Of a stretch of 64,000 nt of DNA, positions 62,108-64,000 are shown piece after piece. This stretch comes from Cyanidiococcus yangmingshanensis (Eukaryota > Rhodophyta > Bangiophyceae > Cyanidiales > Cyanidiaceae): NCBI GenBank assembly GCA_013995675.1, contig VWRR01000006.1, positions 558,001 to 622,000 on the forward strand, given 5' to 3'. Every line of letters begins with the position of its first letter. The stretch's first letter is position 1. The notes beneath the pieces are model-generated. The model had not been told where the DNA came from and did not search any database. It was given only the letters and a program-made list of their open reading frames with translations. A program made the translations under genes and the position numbers.

Positions 62108-64000
62108 ATGCCTTTACGTCTAGATCTAGAGAAAATCGCTCAAATACGGAGTGAACGTGTGAAATGTGTCGAGCTGCACTCGCAAGAGCCATGGGCCCTT
62201 GTTGCGCTGTACACGGGTCAGGTACTCATCTATGACTATGAGCGCAGCGCTGTTCTGAAGCAGTTTGAAGTCTCAGACCAGCCTGTGCGCTGTGCGCGCT
62301 TTATAGAGCGGAAAAGCTGGGTGATCGTCGCTGCCGATGATCTCTTTGTGCGTGTCTACAACTACAACACGATGGAAAAAGTGCGCGAGTTTGAGGCACA
62401 TCAAGATTATGTGCGGGCTGTGGCAGTTCATCCAACTCGCCCAGTGTTCTTGACTGCATCTGATGATATGCTCATCAAGCTGTGGGACTGGGAGAGAAAC
62501 TGGTCCTGTAACATGGTCTACGAGGGTCATTCTCACTACGTCATGCAGGTCGTATTCAACCCTAAGGACCCGAATACGTTCGCCTCCGCCTCGCTGGATT
62601 GTACTGTGAAAATATGGAACTTGACGAGTCCGGTGCCGAACATGTCCCTCGAGGGCCATCGGAAAGGCGTCAACTGTGTTGACTACTATCCTGGAAATGA
62701 TAGACCGTATCTTATTAGTGGCGGTGATGACGAGCGGGCGATTATCTGGGATATGCAAACGAGGACGCCGGTGCAGGAGCTTCTCGGTCATACTGCTAAT
62801 GTTTCAGCGGTGCGATTTCATCCCACCCGGCCTCTAATCCTGACTGCTGGAGAAGACGGTTCCGTGCGGATATGGAACAGCAATACCTACCGCCTTGAAA
62901 CGATTTTGTCCTACGGACTAGACCGTTGCTGGAGTCTGGCATGTCTCAAATCGAGTGGTGTCATCGCGATTGGGTACGACCTTGGCACCGTTGTGGCACG
63001 CATCGGCAAAGACGACCCTGTTTATAGCATGGATCAGAGCGGTAAGGTCATCCTCGCGAAACACAACGAGATCTTCTTCGTCGCGCTTCGTCAAGCAGGG
63101 GCGGAGCTTTTGTCTGATGGGGAGCGTATTTCCGCACCCATGAAAGAGATGGGAACCACCGAGATGCATCCCCAGGCAATCAGTCATTCTCCGAATGGTC
63201 GATTCATCGCTGTCTGCGGTGATGGAGAGTATACGATTTATACGGCACTGGCCTGGCGGAACAAGTCGTTTGGCGCTGGCGACGAGCTCGTATGGGACAA
63301 TGGCCCCGGCGAGTATGCCGTCCGCGAGGGTTCAGCTCGCGTGCGTGTTTTCAATCGTGCCCAGAAGGAACGCGCTGTGGTTCGCACGCCATTCCCGATT
63401 AAGGCGATTTACGGAGGGCCATTATTGGGCATTAGTGGAGAAGATTGCGTCTGTTTCTACGATTGGACGTCTCTTCAGATTGTGCAACGAATCGACGTGG
63501 CTGCAACGAATGTGATATGGTCAGACACTGCTGATCTGCTGGCGATTGTGACCGTGGAGAGTTTTTTCATCGTCCAATACAATCGCGCTGCCGTGGATGC
63601 CCACATCGAGGCGCATGGCGGGGAGCTGGGAACAGATGGCGTTGACAGCGCCTTCTCCGTTCTCCATGAGTTCGCCGATCGAGTCCTGACAGGGCGCTGG
63701 AGTGGAGAGTGTTTTATCTTTAGCACTGCGAGTAATCGTCTATGTTTTCTAGTTGGAACTGAGGTCGCATCCATCGCGCACCTCGAGCGACCCATGTATC
63801 TGCTGGGATATCTTCCGGCAGAGAATCGCATTTACTTGGTGGACCGAAACCTTCAGATTGTTTCCTACACGTTGCTCGCTAGTATTGTGCAATTCAAGAT
63901 CCTGATCAAAAAAGAGCTGCTCTCTGAGTCGTTGGAACTGCTCAAGTCGATACCGAAGTCAGAATATAACCGATTAGCACAGTCTTTGGAGAAAGCTGGG
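62108..64000 (+). CDS. COPB2: Coatomer subunit beta' (COPB2), 5' part (runs off right edge)
   Basis: Beta'-COP is a WD40 subunit of the COPI coat and binds dilysine retrieval signals in the Golgi. The ATG at 62108 opens MPLRLDLEKIAQIRSERVKC, the exact family start. The first propeller shows YNTMEKVREFEAHQDYVRAV, DDMLIKLWDWERNW, GHSHYVMQVVFNPKDPNTFA, LEGHRKGVNCVDYYPGND and LISGGDDERAIIWD. The second follows with VCGDGEYTIYTALAWRNKSF and WSGECFIFSTASNRLCF. The 631 codons present contain no frame break. The C-terminal alpha-solenoid is missing at the edge. Confidence 0.96.
   Translation, partial: MPLRLDLEKIAQIRSERVKCVELHSQEPWALVALYTGQVLIYDYERSAVLKQFEVSDQPVRCARFIERKSWVIVAADDLFVRVYNYNTMEKVREFEAHQDYVRAVAVHPTRPVFLTASDDMLIKLWDWERNWSCNMVYEGHSHYVMQVVFNPKDPNTFASASLDCTVKIWNLTSPVPNMSLEGHRKGVNCVDYYPGNDRPYLISGGDDERAIIWDMQTRTPVQELLGHTANVSAVRFHPTRPLILTAGEDGSVRIWNSNTYRLETILSYGLDRCWSLACLKSSGVIAIGYDLGTVVARIGKDDPVYSMDQSGKVILAKHNEIFFVALRQAGAELLSDGERISAPMKEMGTTEMHPQAISHSPNGRFIAVCGDGEYTIYTALAWRNKSFGAGDELVWDNGPGEYAVREGSARVRVFNRAQKERAVVRTPFPIKAIYGGPLLGISGEDCVCFYDWTSLQIVQRIDVAATNVIWSDTADLLAIVTVESFFIVQYNRAAVDAHIEAHGGELGTDGVDSAFSVLHEFADRVLTGRWSGECFIFSTASNRLCFLVGTEVASIAHLERPMYLLGYLPAENRIYLVDRNLQIVSYTLLASIVQFKILIKKELLSESLELLKSIPKSEYNRLAQSLEKAG

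Noticed and set aside
61386-62123. 245-codon plus ORF
   Set aside because: It runs through the 5S-like element, starts without a good ATG context and overlaps the firmly identified COPB2 start in another frame.
1-64000. CRISPR arrays, bacterial operons or viral elements
   Set aside because: No spaced direct repeats, Shine-Dalgarno-led gene strings, or capsid, integrase or reverse-transcriptase motifs were seen; the window is eukaryotic throughout.

Overview
This 64 kb window looks like nuclear DNA of a compact, intron-poor, photosynthetic eukaryote. Eukaryotic cores are present (eIF2A, WEE1, DP, Sir2, HSF, NOP58, beta'-COP, mS37, longin-like and Sec14 proteins), mixed with nucleus-encoded proteins of plastid or algal character (Ycf20/DUF565, a CPBP protease, a TGD5-like glycine-rich protein). 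Genes are about 2-3 kb apart, alternate strands freely, and show no convincing GT-AG introns. GC is near 50%. I infer a unicellular red alga, most likely Cyanidiophyceae; this rests on gene style rather than a species match.

Left part (1-8.5 kb): 5' end of an unknown gene, eIF2A, COQ2 (ubiquinone), WEE1 (cell cycle). At 8.5-11.4 kb and again, inverted, at 28.2-31.2 kb lies a 2.9-3.0 kb segmental duplication, each copy carrying a nearly identical DP-type (E2F partner) gene plus short tandem repeats. The 16.8 kb between the arms holds SIR2, an RRM protein, HSF, a DNL/Zim17 zinc finger protein, a type II sulfotransferase-like protein, a TGD5-like protein, a remarkable multidomain mitochondrial-carrier fusion and Ycf20.

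Right part (31-64 kb): LANCL-like protein, a polytopic RING-H2 ligase of the TUL1/FLY family, NOP58, CPBP protease, Sec14-like protein, mitoribosomal mS37, MTHFR and cytosolic-type malate dehydrogenase (divergent), an ER-lumenal DnaJ with a C-terminal HEEL, a longin-like protein, a large unknown gene, a divergent 5S rRNA-like gene, and the start of COPB2 running off the right edge.

Many conserved genes change reading frame by one base once to several times while homology continues across the break (eIF2A, COQ2, SIR2, the carrier, LANCL, NOP58, DnaJ), at least once in a T run. Others (WEE1, both DP copies, HSF, RING, MTHFR, MDH, COPB2) are intact. The simplest reading is residual indel error in the assembly, not mass pseudogenisation. 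Several further genes are visible only as coding-like patches that hop frames; these are listed with low confidence.

The most interesting object is the gene at 23123-26787: N-myristoylation signal, permuted papain-like (NlpC/P60 superfamily) domain, two cyclic-nucleotide-binding domains, an aralar-like EF-hand region and a mitochondrial carrier, all in one polypeptide.
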